Assembly: GCF_000234355.1 (NCBI RefSeq)
Contig: NZ_AGQV01000004.1
Coordinates: forward strand, 1-64,000
From: Gluconobacter morbifer G707
GTDB taxonomy: Bacteria > Pseudomonadota > Alphaproteobacteria > Acetobacterales > Acetobacteraceae
Direction of reading: 5' to 3'
DNA length: 64,000 nucleotides
Part shown: in pieces, positions 53,332-62,866 of the stretch
Position numbering within the stretch: position 1 is the first letter of the stretch
Layout of the letters: each line of letters opens with the position of its first letter
The notes under the pieces: generated by a model
Databases searched by the model: none
What the model saw: only the letters and a program-made list of their open reading frames with translations
Told to the model about the DNA's origin: nothing
Made by a program: the position numbers and the translations under genes

Positions 53332-53922
53332 TCAGGAAACCCGATTGAAATAATGCCCGTAGCGCTGGATCAGTTTCGGCCCCCTGAAACTCAGGACAAT
53401 CATTACCACCAGGCTGATTCCGCCGATCCATCCCGACCAGGATTCTGCTCCCGCATGGGGCAGCGTGGCATGAAGGATGAGGTCCACCACCGCCAGGATC
53501 AGGAAATAGGCGGCCCAGCAACCGGTGAAGATCCGGATGATCCGCTTCATGCGCGGATCGTCCACCAGGACCGGTCCGCGTCCGGGCTGCCGGGCCTGCG
53601 CCAGCGTGTCGAGCAGGGACTGTGGCCGGAAGGCGCAGAGCAGGAAGATGGCACCGAACATGACGTTGCTCATGGCGTCGCCAGGCCAGTCAGGACGCAG
53701 CCATTCCTGCAGGGAGAAGGCGACGGCGGCCCCTGTTCCGAGCCACCACATGGCGTCCGGCCGCCTGCCCTCCCGCATCAGGAGGACCGCACTGCCCACC
53801 GCAAGGATTATCGTCAGGATCGCGACATCGCGCGGGCCAAGGAAGTAACCCGCCACCCAGTATCCGACCAGCGCCCCTCCTTCGATGAGAAACGCACGCG
53901 AACGAACAGGCTGGGAAGACAT
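53332..53922 (-). CDS. Integral membrane protein, YciB/septation-like
   Basis: Encodes 196 residues from ATG 53922 (GGAG nine bases upstream; the frame is open to 54009). Five or six hydrophobic segments, e.g. AILTIILAVGSAVLLM, AMSNVMFGAIFLLCAF, AAYFLILAVVDLILH and WIGGISLVVMIVLSF. The overall spacing recalls YciB/IspZ-type inner-membrane proteins but the characteristic motifs are not firm. It sits between ahpC and the divergent oxyR; no functional link is evident. Confidence 0.6.
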   Translation of the reverse strand: MSSQPVRSRAFLIEGGALVGYWVAGYFLGPRDVAILTIILAVGSAVLLMREGRRPDAMWWLGTGAAVAFSLQEWLRPDWPGDAMSNVMFGAIFLLCAFRPQSLLDTLAQARQPGRGPVLVDDPRMKRIIRIFTGCWAAYFLILAVVDLILHATLPHAGAESWSGWIGGISLVVMIVLSFRGPKLIQRYGHYFNRVS

Positions 53923-54058
53923 GGGATCAGACTCCATTGATGATGGACAGACTATAGGACCGGAGAATCCCGGCGTCAGGGTGGCAGGATACATCTTCCG
54001 GGCCTTCACAGGAAAAACCGTACTTTCGCATCCGTACCGCCGGTCCTATCTATAGGAG

Positions 54059-54991
54059 ATGAGCTATGTTCCCCTTTCCGGTCTGTCCCTACGTGACATC
54101 GAATATGTGGTGGCCGTGGATGACCTGCGCAATTTCTCCCGGGCTGCCGAACGCTGCGGCGTCAGTCAGGCCGGACTGTCCGAACAGGTCCGCAAGCTGG
54201 AACTCCTTCTGGACGTCACCCTGTTTGAACGCTCGCGCCGCCATGTTGCCCCCACGCCGGACGGAGAACGGCTGATCGCACTGGGGCGGGAAGTGCTGAC
54301 GGCGGCCCGCAATCTGCTGGAAGTCGCCCGGGCGCGGACGGGACCGCTGGAGGGTACGCTCCGCCTTGGCGTCATCCCCACGCTGGGGCCCTACTATATC
54401 CCCGGGCTGCTTCCGCCCCTACGCAGCACATATCCGCAGCTCAGCCTGCGCCTGACCGAAGGCATGACGGAGACCCTTGTGCGGGCGCTGCGCAACAGCG
54501 AGCTGGACGTGGCCCTGATGGCGCTTCCGGCGCCCTCTGATGCTCTGGAAAGCGTTCCGCTGTTCGATGAGGCCTTTCTCGGCGTCTTTCCGGGCAGCCA
54601 TGAACTGAACCAAGCTCCGAAACTGACGCTGAGCCAGCTTGGACGCCCTGATCTTCTGCTGCTGGAAGATGGTCACTGCCTCCGGGAACAGGCATTGTCC
54701 CTCTGTTCGGCGACGGCCCGCCGGGATGAGCAGCGTCTGGCCACCAGTCTGGAAATGCTCTGGCACATGATCGGCGCTGGCGAAGGCTTCTCTCTCATTC
54801 CACAGCTGGCCCTGCGCAACCGGGCCGATTTCGATGATCTGGTCACGGTACGGCCGCTTGATGAACCGGAAGCCAGACGGACCATCGGCATAACGTGGCG
54901 CGCTTCCGATCCAAGGGCGAGTGCCTTCCGGGAACTGGCCGCCTTCCTGCGCAGCATCACGCCCGAAGACTGCAAGATGTGTCAGGACTGA
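54059..54991 (+). CDS. oxyR: Hydrogen-peroxide sensor OxyR (LysR family)
   Basis: Encodes 310 residues. LysR-type HTH (LRDIEYVVAVDDLRNFSRAA, CGVSQAGLSEQVRKLE) and an effector domain containing LEDGHCLREQALSLC, in which the two cysteines have the nine-residue spacing of E. coli OxyR Cys199 and Cys208. Disulfide formation between them switches on peroxide-defence genes. The nearby ahpC-ahpF operon is the expected target. The start overlaps the GGAG-like site in ctataggagatgagctatg. Confidence 0.93.
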   Translation: MSYVPLSGLSLRDIEYVVAVDDLRNFSRAAERCGVSQAGLSEQVRKLELLLDVTLFERSRRHVAPTPDGERLIALGREVLTAARNLLEVARARTGPLEGTLRLGVIPTLGPYYIPGLLPPLRSTYPQLSLRLTEGMTETLVRALRNSELDVALMALPAPSDALESVPLFDEAFLGVFPGSHELNQAPKLTLSQLGRPDLLLLEDGHCLREQALSLCSATARRDEQRLATSLEMLWHMIGAGEGFSLIPQLALRNRADFDDLVTVRPLDEPEARRTIGITWRASDPRASAFRELAAFLRSITPEDCKMCQD

Positions 54992-55042
54992 ACCGGACGG
55001 GAACATCCCGCGTTGCAGGGGGCACATCCGAGAAGAGGCCCC

Positions 55043-55537
55043 ATGACAGAACAACTCCCCCTGCTTGCCAGCCTGCGCTCCCGGACAGACGGACAGGAGC
55101 AGGCGCCCGCCGTTCCCTACTATCACATGTGGACCGGTCCTGACGGCAAGAGCCAGCTCAATACGGCCCTGATGCAGGCTTTCGGGCGCAAAAGCGTCGG
55201 CGGGGGTGCCGCGCCGCAGTGGATGCGTCCTTTCCCCGGGAAGGTTACCGCCGTCAGTTTCGCCATCCTTCCCGTGGGGTGGAAAGGGGAATGGCATGAA
55301 AGTCCCAGTCCGCAATGGGTCATTCCCCTGTCAGGCCGATGGTTCATCGAAACACAGGATGGTCATCACTGCGAAATGGGACCGGGTGACCTGCATTTCG
55401 GGCAGGATCAGGGTACGCAGGATCATCACGGACGGAAAGGCCATCTTTCCGGCACGATCGGAGACGAGCCCTGTGTTCAGCTCATGATCCAGTTCGCCAC
55501 CAGCCCGGCAGCCGCCTGCGAAAGCCCTTTTGCATGA
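55043..55537 (+). CDS. Cupin-fold protein
   Basis: Encodes 164 residues from ATG 55043 (GAGG upstream). A single cupin barrel is suggested by WHESPSPQWVIPLSGRWFIE, MGPGDLHFGQD and the His pair in GTQDHHGRKGHLS; cupin motif 1 is weak. Its last codons overlap the start of the SMP-30 gene (ATGA at 55534), so the two are translationally coupled and probably act in the same sugar or lactone pathway. Enzymatic role unknown. Confidence 0.72.
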   Translation: MTEQLPLLASLRSRTDGQEQAPAVPYYHMWTGPDGKSQLNTALMQAFGRKSVGGGAAPQWMRPFPGKVTAVSFAILPVGWKGEWHESPSPQWVIPLSGRWFIETQDGHHCEMGPGDLHFGQDQGTQDHHGRKGHLSGTIGDEPCVQLMIQFATSPAAACESPFA

Positions 55538-56478
55538 AAAACGCCCTGACCGGAACGATCCTGCGTCATGCGGGTCTCCCCTCTTCCCTCGGTAAATTGC
55601 GGGACATCCGCATGAATGATCCGTCACTGGCGGCCGTTCTGGATTTCGATACGCCGCTTCTGGTCCTGCATGAAGGCACGACGCATGGCGAGGGGCCCGT
55701 CTGGGATCAGGCACGGAACCGGCTGGTGTGGTCGGACGTGATCTCCCGTCGCCTCATGGCATGGCATCCGGACGGGCGCGTTCACACCATTATTGACCCG
55801 ACATGGTTCATGAACGGCAACGCCCTTCTGTCAGACGGCATTATGGCGCATTGCGAACATGGACGCCGCTGCATCAGCCTCTCCAGCGGAGAGGGCGAGG
55901 CGCTGCCGGCCATCACCCATTATCAGGGTGGCCGGCTGAATTCCCCCAACGATATTGTTACGGGTGCGCAGGATACGATCTGGTTCACGGACCCGGTCTT
56001 CGGAATCCACAGCGCTGCCGAAGGCTATATCGCGGAGCCGGAACTCCCTCACCGGAGCGTCTATCGCTACCGGCGCCGGACGGGCGAACTGACCCGCATG
56101 GCGGACTTTGACCAGCCCAACGGCCTGGCCTTTTCGCAGGACGGGCGCACGCTCTATGTCTCAGACACATCCCGGGCGATCGGCGGCGGGACGCATCACA
56201 TTTTCGCATTCGATGTCCGGGATGACGGACATCTGGACAATCAGCGCACGCTGTACGAGACGGCGAAAGGCGTGCCGGACGGGTTTGCCGTTGATGCGCG
56301 GAACTGGATCTGGACGACGGCCGGAGACGGCATCCACATCCTGGACCTCAATGGGGTCTGTCTCGGCTTCATCCCCCTTCCGGAAGTGCCGGCAAACTGC
56401 ACATTCGGAGGGACAAACGGGCGGCGCTTTTTCATTGCGACCAAGACCCGCCTTCTGGCCATCGACCTGCGGATCTGA
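55534..56478 (+). CDS. SMP-30/gluconolactonase family protein, cytosolic type
   Basis: Encodes 314 residues without signal peptide. Propeller motifs: HEGTTHGEGPVWDQARNRLV (metal-binding Glu), LNSPNDIVTGAQDTIWFTDP (Asn and Asp), MADFDQPNGLAFSQDGRTLY, and VPDGFAVDARNWIWT (Asp ligand). Shorter than the three Tat-exported relatives in this window and closer to classical cytosolic gluconolactonase/regucalcin. An internal ATG at 55612 would shorten it by 26 residues. Translationally coupled to the cupin gene. Confidence 0.88.
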   Translation: MKNALTGTILRHAGLPSSLGKLRDIRMNDPSLAAVLDFDTPLLVLHEGTTHGEGPVWDQARNRLVWSDVISRRLMAWHPDGRVHTIIDPTWFMNGNALLSDGIMAHCEHGRRCISLSSGEGEALPAITHYQGGRLNSPNDIVTGAQDTIWFTDPVFGIHSAAEGYIAEPELPHRSVYRYRRRTGELTRMADFDQPNGLAFSQDGRTLYVSDTSRAIGGGTHHIFAFDVRDDGHLDNQRTLYETAKGVPDGFAVDARNWIWTTAGDGIHILDLNGVCLGFIPLPEVPANCTFGGTNGRRFFIATKTRLLAIDLRI

Positions 56479-56500
56479 ACGGAACCGCAGGCCCGGCGGA

Positions 56501-56965
56501 TCACTCGTCGCCGTTGGTGCAGCGATTTCTGGAGCCGGAGAAATCCGAACATTCCTGACCGCCGACCTTCCAGCGGAAATCCATTGGATCGCTGGGCAGG
56601 CCGTCTGGCTGGACCTGTGTCACGCTGGCACTGATGCTCGTGACGTGACCATCCGTGTACATCAGTTCGACATAGCCGTTGAAATGGCCCGGGGACTTGT
56701 CAGCGCTTTCGAAATAGGTCGGGTGGTGGTTCTTGCCCGGCACCTTGAAGAGAGCGGTCACCTGGGCTGGCGTGGCGTTTTCCAGCTTACGCAGGGTAGC
56801 TTCGTCAAGCGGCTGGCAGGAGATGTCCGGACGGTCATCCTCTCCGGGATTGGCGGTCCAGCAGGCGGACTGCCCCTGATATCCGGCGGCGAGACAGACA
56901 CGCGGCGCAGCGGCTACCAGCCCGGCCATCATGACAAAACCCGCAAGATGTTTCAGTCGTACCAT
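56501..56965 (-). CDS. Small secreted hypothetical protein
   Basis: Encodes 154 residues with a signal peptide (LAGFVMMAGLVAAAPRVCLA-AG). The mature part has five cysteines (QSACW, ISCQ, QECSDF, NRCTN) and the segment LRKLENATPAQVTALFKVPG. Convergent with the SMP-30 gene, 22 bases apart. No family recognised. A periplasmic location is expected. Confidence 0.62.
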   Translation of the reverse strand: MVRLKHLAGFVMMAGLVAAAPRVCLAAGYQGQSACWTANPGEDDRPDISCQPLDEATLRKLENATPAQVTALFKVPGKNHHPTYFESADKSPGHFNGYVELMYTDGHVTSISASVTQVQPDGLPSDPMDFRWKVGGQECSDFSGSRNRCTNGDE

Positions 56966-57038
56966 CAGATTGTGCTCCAGGGGACAGGATAACTGCTGCC
57001 AAGGCTACCACACCCTGACAGCACTCCAAAAAACCGGT

Positions 57039-58292
57039 TCATGTCCGGCTCGGCGGGTATAGTCTGCGGACGACACGTTCCATCGTGAGGCCCTGCGCGA
57101 GAATGGTGAAGACCACGACCGCGTAGCAGACTGGCAAAAGCGTTTCCCGCAGACCGCCTGTTGGCAGACCCACCGCCAGCGCGACCGAAATCCCACCCCT
57201 GAGGCCACCCCACGTGAGAAGGACAAGGGCATGCCCGCGCTGCTCCCCCCGAAGATGGATTGGCACAGTGGACAGGAACACGCTCAGTCCCCGTCCCAGC
57301 AGCGCCAGCGGAATGGCCACCACAGCCATGAACAGAACCGACAGACGGGGCGTGATTTCGAGAAATTCGAGGCCGATCAGCAGGAAAAGCAGGACATTGA
57401 GGATTTCGTCAAACAACTCCCAGAACAGTTCGAGCTGCTGTCGCGACTTACCACTGACGGCACGGTGTCCCCCCGCGGTTCCAAATGCCAGACCAGCCAT
57501 CACCACGGCGATCGGCCCCGAAATATGCAGCGCGCTGGCTAGGCTGAACACACCGGACGCCACCGCCAGGGAGGCCAGAAGGTCGATCAGGGGATCATCC
57601 ACCAGAGCGATCAGGCGGATGGCGACCCATCCCATGAACCCGCCGACAATCACGCCTCCTCCTGCCTCGAACAGGAACTGCTCCAGAAGCTGGAGGGGCG
57701 TAACGTATGGCTCGTCTCCGGTCGCCACACCGATCATGGTGGCGAAAATCACAATCCCCACGCCATCATTGAACAGGCTTTCCCCCGCGAAAAGGGCCTG
57801 CAGGCGGCCCGGCAGCCCCAGACGCCGCAACATCCCGATGACGGAGACCGGGTCCGTGGGGGCCAGAATGCCTCCGAGCAACACGCACCAGACAAACGGC
57901 AGATGCACCCCCACGAAGGGGAACAGAAGCCAGGCACCGACCGCCAGAAACCCGACGGCCAGCATTGTTCCGATGACCGCAAGCGCCGTGACGGCTTTCC
58001 AGCGTGACAGAAGGTGATTGAGGTCAACCTGCATGGCCCCGGCAAACAGGAGGAATGACAATGCGCCGTTCAGCAGCGTTGTGTGCAGATCCACCTGATG
58101 CAGAAGGTCACGGGACAGGCGCTGGATGTCATGGGCCGGCAGGAACGGATCCAGAAGCATTCCGACCATCGACACCAGGAGTGAGAGCAGCAGGATGCCG
58201 ATAGGGACCGGTAGTTTCAGAACCCGGTCGTTCAGGATCCCGAACAGGGTCGCCAGTGTGGTGAGGCATGCCAGAAGGCCCAGTGACGTCAT
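57039..58292 (-). CDS. CPA1-type Na+/H+ antiporter
   Basis: Encodes 417 residues with about 12 transmembrane helices. CPA1 hallmarks: FLLFAGAMQVDLNHL, GGILAPTDPVSVIGMLRRLG (the TDP motif), ESLFNDGVGIVIFATM with the ND ion-binding pair, and TWGGLRGGISVALAVGLP. Exchanges monovalent cations for protons across the inner membrane, relevant to acid-producing bacteria. Apparently monocistronic. Confidence 0.92.
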   Translation of the reverse strand: MTSLGLLACLTTLATLFGILNDRVLKLPVPIGILLLSLLVSMVGMLLDPFLPAHDIQRLSRDLLHQVDLHTTLLNGALSFLLFAGAMQVDLNHLLSRWKAVTALAVIGTMLAVGFLAVGAWLLFPFVGVHLPFVWCVLLGGILAPTDPVSVIGMLRRLGLPGRLQALFAGESLFNDGVGIVIFATMIGVATGDEPYVTPLQLLEQFLFEAGGGVIVGGFMGWVAIRLIALVDDPLIDLLASLAVASGVFSLASALHISGPIAVVMAGLAFGTAGGHRAVSGKSRQQLELFWELFDEILNVLLFLLIGLEFLEITPRLSVLFMAVVAIPLALLGRGLSVFLSTVPIHLRGEQRGHALVLLTWGGLRGGISVALAVGLPTGGLRETLLPVCYAVVVFTILAQGLTMERVVRRLYPPSRT

Positions 58293-58428
58293 GATGTTTC
58301 CTCCGGCTTCTGCGCCTGTCAGGAAATCATGACCCTCCAGCCGATGGTTTGCGGCCTGTCCTGACCGGTTATGTAACAGATCCGCTCAGGTCTGGTTTTG
58401 CCGGAAAGGTTTTAACATGAAACATGGT

Positions 58429-59604
58429 TCAGCAAAGACCGGCGCCCTGTGTATTCAGCATCACGCGGTACAGCGCCCGTGGACCACACATGTAGAGTTC
58501 GTTGCGCTTGAGACCGCCGAAGGTCAGGTTCGAGACGCCCTGCGGCAGACGGATGCGCCCGATGAGCTTTCCGTCCGGGTTGTAGCAGAACACCCCTGCC
58601 AGCCCATATGGACCGCTCGCGCCGCACCAGAGATTGCCGAACACATCCGCCTTCATGCCGTCGGGTACAAGCTGATGTCCTTCCAGCGTCATGTCACAGA
58701 AGATGCGACCGTTCTTCGGACGGCCATCCACCATATCGAAGGCCCGGATGCGCCGGTCTCCGCCCGCGCCGATGACGCCCGGATCGGTGGCGGTGGAGAT
58801 CACGTAGAGTGTCTTCATGTCCAGCGAGAGACACAGACCGTTCGGGCCGGGAACGTCACTGTTGGATAGCACGGCTTCCACCAGTCCGGTCTGGCTGTCG
58901 ATCCGGAAGGTATGATCCTCCTGACGGCGTGTCCCCGCGAACTGGGTCGTGGCTTCCGTGCCGAGGTTCCAGCGCAGCTTGCCTTCCCGGTTGGCGCGTC
59001 CGCCCGGTGCATCGGGATGTCCTTCCGCCAGACAGTCGCCATAGGCGGGATCGGTGAAGAGGATGCTCTCATCGCCGGGGTTGACGATGATGTCATTGGG
59101 GGAATTAAGGGTCTGGTCCTGATAACGGTCGGCCAGTACCGTGCAGGAGCCGTCCTGCTCCCAGCGGATGACACGCCGCATCCCGTGTTCGCAGGTCAGG
59201 ATGCGGCCCTGAAGGTCGACCGTATTGCCGTTGCTGTTAAAGCTTTCCTTCCGGTAGGTCGTCATCAGGTTTTCGTCCGGCAGGTACCGGTACTGGATGC
59301 TTCTGATCGTATCCGACAGCAGCAGGAAGCGTCCCTCGCTGATCCATGCCGGTCCCTCGATCCAGCCGCCGCCTGTCCACAGACGCTCGATGTTCCCGTT
59401 CTTGAACATCAGATCCCCGAAGGACGGGTCCATGGCGATCACATCCGGATCGGGCACGAAGGCGGGAGGCGCCTTAGGTCCGAAACGGCGGGGCGGGTCT
59501 GTCATGATGCTTTCCGGCTCTTCCGCCCGCGCTCCGGCACCGGACAGGAGAATGGCGCCCGCGCCCTGAAGCAGGGTCCGGCGATCGAGAAGGGGAAGTG
59601 TCAT
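58429..59604 (-). CDS. Tat-exported SMP-30/gluconolactonase-like protein, core copy
   Basis: Encodes 391 residues. Tat signal LDRRTLLQGAGAILLSGA, then the same propeller architecture as the two IME-borne lactonases: GGWIEGPAWISEGRFLLLSD, QTLNSPNDIIVNPGDESILF, GPNGLCLSLDMKTLY and LVPDGMKADVFGNLWCGASG. Sequence identity to the IME copies is visibly high in the second half (RIRLPQGVSNLTFGGLKRNE) but far from the near-identity of those two. Likely a periplasmic sugar-lactone hydrolase. Its ATG overlaps the topoisomerase IB stop by four bases. Confidence 0.88.
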   Translation of the reverse strand: MTLPLLDRRTLLQGAGAILLSGAGARAEEPESIMTDPPRRFGPKAPPAFVPDPDVIAMDPSFGDLMFKNGNIERLWTGGGWIEGPAWISEGRFLLLSDTIRSIQYRYLPDENLMTTYRKESFNSNGNTVDLQGRILTCEHGMRRVIRWEQDGSCTVLADRYQDQTLNSPNDIIVNPGDESILFTDPAYGDCLAEGHPDAPGGRANREGKLRWNLGTEATTQFAGTRRQEDHTFRIDSQTGLVEAVLSNSDVPGPNGLCLSLDMKTLYVISTATDPGVIGAGGDRRIRAFDMVDGRPKNGRIFCDMTLEGHQLVPDGMKADVFGNLWCGASGPYGLAGVFCYNPDGKLIGRIRLPQGVSNLTFGGLKRNELYMCGPRALYRVMLNTQGAGLC

Positions 59605-60695
59605 GACAGTCCTCCGGCAGGTTTTTCCAGATCAGGCAGACGCTCGGCAAGAAAACCGGCGACTGCGGCTTCCTCGACGCTCAGTCCGTAACCGTCATGT
59701 GCAAGAACATCTTTTGCCCGCGTTCTGAAAGCCTTGCGCAGACTACCATCCAGATGCCCTTCAAGGACACAGGGGTTGATGTAACTCTTCCGACAGACCG
59801 CTGGTGTATTGCCCAGCTTCGCCGCGACCGACTTCACGGCCTCCACGACCTGTTTCTTCGCCCGGGCTTTCGTGTCGTACTGACTGAAGGCGCAGAGGGT
59901 CAGCGCGGCAAGCTGGGTTGCGGCCCAGGTGCGGAAATCCTTGGCGGTGATGTCCTCGCCTGTCACGGCGCGCAGATAGTCGTTTACATCCTGCGAATGG
60001 ATGTCGTGACGCGCGCCCTCCTCATCCACATACTGGAACAGCCTCTGACCGGGCAGATCCTCAAGCCGCGACACGATGCGGGCCAGACGCGGGTCATCGA
60101 GATCCAGATGCTGCTCTATCCCGTGCTTGGCCCGGAAGTCCAGCGTGACATGCCGTCCGTGCACCGCTGCATGCCGATGTCTGAGCGTGGTCAGGCCGTA
60201 GCTGCGGTTTTCTTTCGCGTAACGGTCATTGCCGATCCGGACCATGGTCCGTTCCATGATCCGGACGATCGCGGCCAAGACGCGCTCCCGGTCCAGCCCG
60301 CGGCGGCGCAGATCGTGATCGACCCGCGCACGGAGAGCGGGCAGCTTTTCCCCGAAAACGAGCATCCGTCCGAACTTGTCCTGATCCCGCACACCTCGCC
60401 ATCGTGGATGGTAACGGTACTGCAACCGTCCACGCGCGTCCTTGCCGACAGCCTGAAGGTGGCCTCTGGGGTCAGGGCAGATCCAGACATCTGTATAGGC
60501 GGGAGGGATGGCGAGACGACGGATGCGGCTGATTTCGGCGGTATCCGTGATGTGCGTGCCATCCGGGCCATAGAAAGCAAATCCGCGTCCCACGCGCCGG
60601 CGCGTTATGCCGGGGCGGGTATGATCGACATAGTGCAGTCCCGCCTGACGTGCCTGCTTTTTTGCGTCCTCAAGCCGACCGCCTGCGTCGCCCAT
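59601..60695 (-). CDS. Poxvirus-type DNA topoisomerase IB
   Basis: Encodes 364 residues from ATG 60695, with AAGGGAG seven bases upstream; the frame is open to 60794. N-terminal DNA-binding part (GFAFYGPDGTHITDTAEISR, IPPAYTDVWICPDPRGHLQA) and catalytic domain with RIGNDRYAKENRSYGLTTLR, KDFRTWAAT and the nucleophile Tyr in CRKSYINPCVLEG. Relaxes supercoils by single-strand passage. It is translationally coupled to the downstream lactonase, an unusual pairing. Bacterial members are scattered and thought to be acquired by transfer. Confidence 0.92.
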   Translation of the reverse strand: MGDAGGRLEDAKKQARQAGLHYVDHTRPGITRRRVGRGFAFYGPDGTHITDTAEISRIRRLAIPPAYTDVWICPDPRGHLQAVGKDARGRLQYRYHPRWRGVRDQDKFGRMLVFGEKLPALRARVDHDLRRRGLDRERVLAAIVRIMERTMVRIGNDRYAKENRSYGLTTLRHRHAAVHGRHVTLDFRAKHGIEQHLDLDDPRLARIVSRLEDLPGQRLFQYVDEEGARHDIHSQDVNDYLRAVTGEDITAKDFRTWAATQLAALTLCAFSQYDTKARAKKQVVEAVKSVAAKLGNTPAVCRKSYINPCVLEGHLDGSLRKAFRTRAKDVLAHDGYGLSVEEAAVAGFLAERLPDLEKPAGGLS

Positions 60696-60875
60696 CTTCA
60701 CTCCCTTTCCGTCTCTTTCTTTCAAAGCGCAGGGAATAGGAAAATGGTTCCCTTGCGAAAGACGCGCAGAAAGCGGCAGCTTACGTTTTCTCACCCTTCA
60801 TGACATGACTTCCGGTTCCGTAACGATCATGATTTCCCGGTCCGGCAATCATGTGACGTCAGGAGTGGCAGGGCT

Positions 60876-61094
60876 GTGAGAAAATACCTGGTCGGGGTGG
60901 GGTTTCTGTTCCTGGCAGCCTGCGCGTCCCATCCACCGGCCGACATGACGGACGCCAGCGATGCCGATGCCCCGGTGCAGGATGCATCAGGCCCGGGCAA
61001 TCGTGGAGGCGGTGGTCCCGGCGGTGGCGGCGGGATCTGGTCTGAAGTGCTGCGGACCGCCCTTCAGACGGGCATGGGCTTCGTCCATCATTGA
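60876..61094 (+). CDS. Small glycine-rich lipoprotein
   Basis: Encodes 72 residues from a GTG start behind a ggcaggg site. Signal peptide with lipobox FLAACAS, an acidic Asp-rich stretch, then a Gly-rich run (NRGGGGPGGGGG) and a short C-terminal helix (EVLRTALQTGMGF). No family known. Short and of simple composition, so the call is moderate. Confidence 0.55.
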   Translation: MRKYLVGVGFLFLAACASHPPADMTDASDADAPVQDASGPGNRGGGGPGGGGGIWSEVLRTALQTGMGFVHH

Positions 61095-61118
61095 TGCCGC
61101 CCGGACGGTGATCCGCCG

Positions 61119-61775
61119 TTACTTGCTGTCGTAGCTCAGGCGCCATTCGGCGGGTTCGGCATCGGCCAGTGCAGCCCATTCCCGCATCAGGGGATGATCG
61201 AGCATCTCACGCACCCAGCGCGCTACGACATCATCGACGGCAAGCTGATAGAGGTGGATGCGGATGGCGATGGGCGCATACATGCAGTCCGCTATCGTCG
61301 GGTCTTCCCCGAACAGATAGCGCGTCGCTTGGCCTGAACGCATCAGGGCGTTTTTCAGCGTCTCACTGAGTAGGGCGATATCTTTTGCCAGTTCGCCGCC
61401 CGTTTCGGAAAGAGGCGCGGGTGCGCGCTCCAGATCCATCGGGCAAGCCTGACGGATGGGACGGAAACCGGCGGCCATCTGTGCGCTGATGCTGCGGGCA
61501 TGAGCGCGGGCAATGCGGTCTTCGGGCCACAGGGCGGGCGCGATTTCAGCGCAGTATTCACAGATGGCGAGGCTTTCCCAGACCTGCGCGCCATCATGGA
61601 CCAGATAGGGGACGAGCCGGTTGGGGGACCGGACATGGATCTCGGTCGTCCGGCCACCGCCTTTGAGCGCAATGACTTCGTCCGTGACGTCCAGTCCGGC
61701 CAGTCTGACAGCCAGCCATCCCCGCAGGGACCAGGACGAATACCGTCTCGATCCGATCAGCAGTGTTCCTGTCAT
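61119..61775 (-). CDS. Glutathione S-transferase family protein
   Basis: Encodes 218 residues. The thioredoxin-like N-terminus (LLIGSRRYSSWSLRGWLAVR, with Ser as the candidate catalytic residue, and NRLVPYLVHDGAQVWESLAI with the glutathione-binding ES pair) is followed by an all-helical C-terminal domain (FGEDPTIADCMYAPIAIR). Start and mnmA stop share one base, so the two genes are coupled. Substrate unknown. Confidence 0.9.
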   Translation of the reverse strand: MTGTLLIGSRRYSSWSLRGWLAVRLAGLDVTDEVIALKGGGRTTEIHVRSPNRLVPYLVHDGAQVWESLAICEYCAEIAPALWPEDRIARAHARSISAQMAAGFRPIRQACPMDLERAPAPLSETGGELAKDIALLSETLKNALMRSGQATRYLFGEDPTIADCMYAPIAIRIHLYQLAVDDVVARWVREMLDHPLMREWAALADAEPAEWRLSYDSK

Positions 61776-62860
61776 CAGGCCTCTCCTGCCAGAATGAATC
61801 CACCACCCAGAACCCGGCTGCCATCATACAGGACACAGGCCTGCCCGGGGGCGGGCATGGCGGCTTCTGAAAGCTCCACCAGCGCGCCGCCATCGTCCAG
61901 CGGTTTTACGACGGCATCACGCAGCTTCTCACGCGCGCGGATCTGGACACCGCAGGCCACGCCCCCGGCAGGCGCGTCGATCAGCCAGTTCATGTCCCGC
62001 AGGCGCATCGTGCGCCGGTTCTCCGCTTCCGAGACCTGAACGCGCGGGCCCACAACGATACGGCGTTTCGGCACGTCAATGCGCGTCACCATCTGGCGTT
62101 CGCCCGTGGCGGTATGGATGTCTCCCAGACGCTTGCTCTGTCCGACCGTATAGCGGGCCACGCCCTCATGCCGGCCCAGAACGCGGCCCTGCTCGTCCAC
62201 GATGTCGCCCTCGCCCCGGATTTCAGGACGCAGCTTCTCCACGACTTCGACATACGAGCCGCTGGGGACGAAGCAGATGTCCTGGCTGTCCGGTTTGGCT
62301 GCGATCTCGAGGCCCAGTTCCTGCGCCAGCGCACGGACATGCGCCTTGTCCGGCATGTCTCCCAGCGGGAAACGCAGGTAATCGAGCTGTTCTTTCGTCG
62401 TGGCGAAAAGAAACCATGTCTGGTCCCGGTCGGCATCGACGGGGCGGTGCATTTCCACCCCACCGGCGCCCTCGATGCGCCGGACGTAATGGCCCGTCGC
62501 CATCGCTTCGCAGCCGAGATCGCGCGCCATGCCCAGAAGGTCCGTGAATTTCACGCCCTGGTTACAGGCCACGCAGGGTACGGGCGTCTCGCCCCGGGCA
62601 TAGGCGTCCGCGAAGCTCTCCACCACGCTGTCCCGGAAGCGGGATTCCGCATCGATGACGTAATGGGGGAAGCCCAGCCTGTCGGCTACGGCACGGGCGT
62701 CCATGATGTCCCGGCCCGCGCAGCAGGCTCCGGGCTTGGCCGCCTGACCGTGGTCATAAAGCTGGAGGGTAGCGCCGATTACCTCGTGGCCCTGCCGTTT
62801 CAGAAGCGCGGCGACCACGGAGCTGTCCACGCCTCCCGACATGGCAACGAGGATACGCAT
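61775..62860 (-). CDS. mnmA: tRNA-specific 2-thiouridylase MnmA
   Basis: Encodes 361 residues, normal length. PP-loop ATP-binding motif AMSGGVDSSVVAALL, first catalytic Cys in PCVACNQGVKF (about residue 102), DQTWFLFATTKEQLD, and second Cys in DSQDICFVPSGSYVEVV (about 199). Thiolates the wobble uridine of Lys, Glu and Gln tRNAs, using sulfur that starts from a cysteine desulfurase; a desulfurase gene is encoded just upstream in the same direction. Confidence 0.95.
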   Translation of the reverse strand: MRILVAMSGGVDSSVVAALLKRQGHEVIGATLQLYDHGQAAKPGACCAGRDIMDARAVADRLGFPHYVIDAESRFRDSVVESFADAYARGETPVPCVACNQGVKFTDLLGMARDLGCEAMATGHYVRRIEGAGGVEMHRPVDADRDQTWFLFATTKEQLDYLRFPLGDMPDKAHVRALAQELGLEIAAKPDSQDICFVPSGSYVEVVEKLRPEIRGEGDIVDEQGRVLGRHEGVARYTVGQSKRLGDIHTATGERQMVTRIDVPKRRIVVGPRVQVSEAENRRTMRLRDMNWLIDAPAGGVACGVQIRAREKLRDAVVKPLDDGGALVELSEAAMPAPGQACVLYDGSRVLGGGFILAGEA

Positions 62861-62866
62861 GGTGGG

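Noticed and set aside
59697-60803. 368-codon plus-strand ORF over topoisomerase IB
   Set aside because: Antisense shadow; the catalytic Tyr motif lies on the minus strand.
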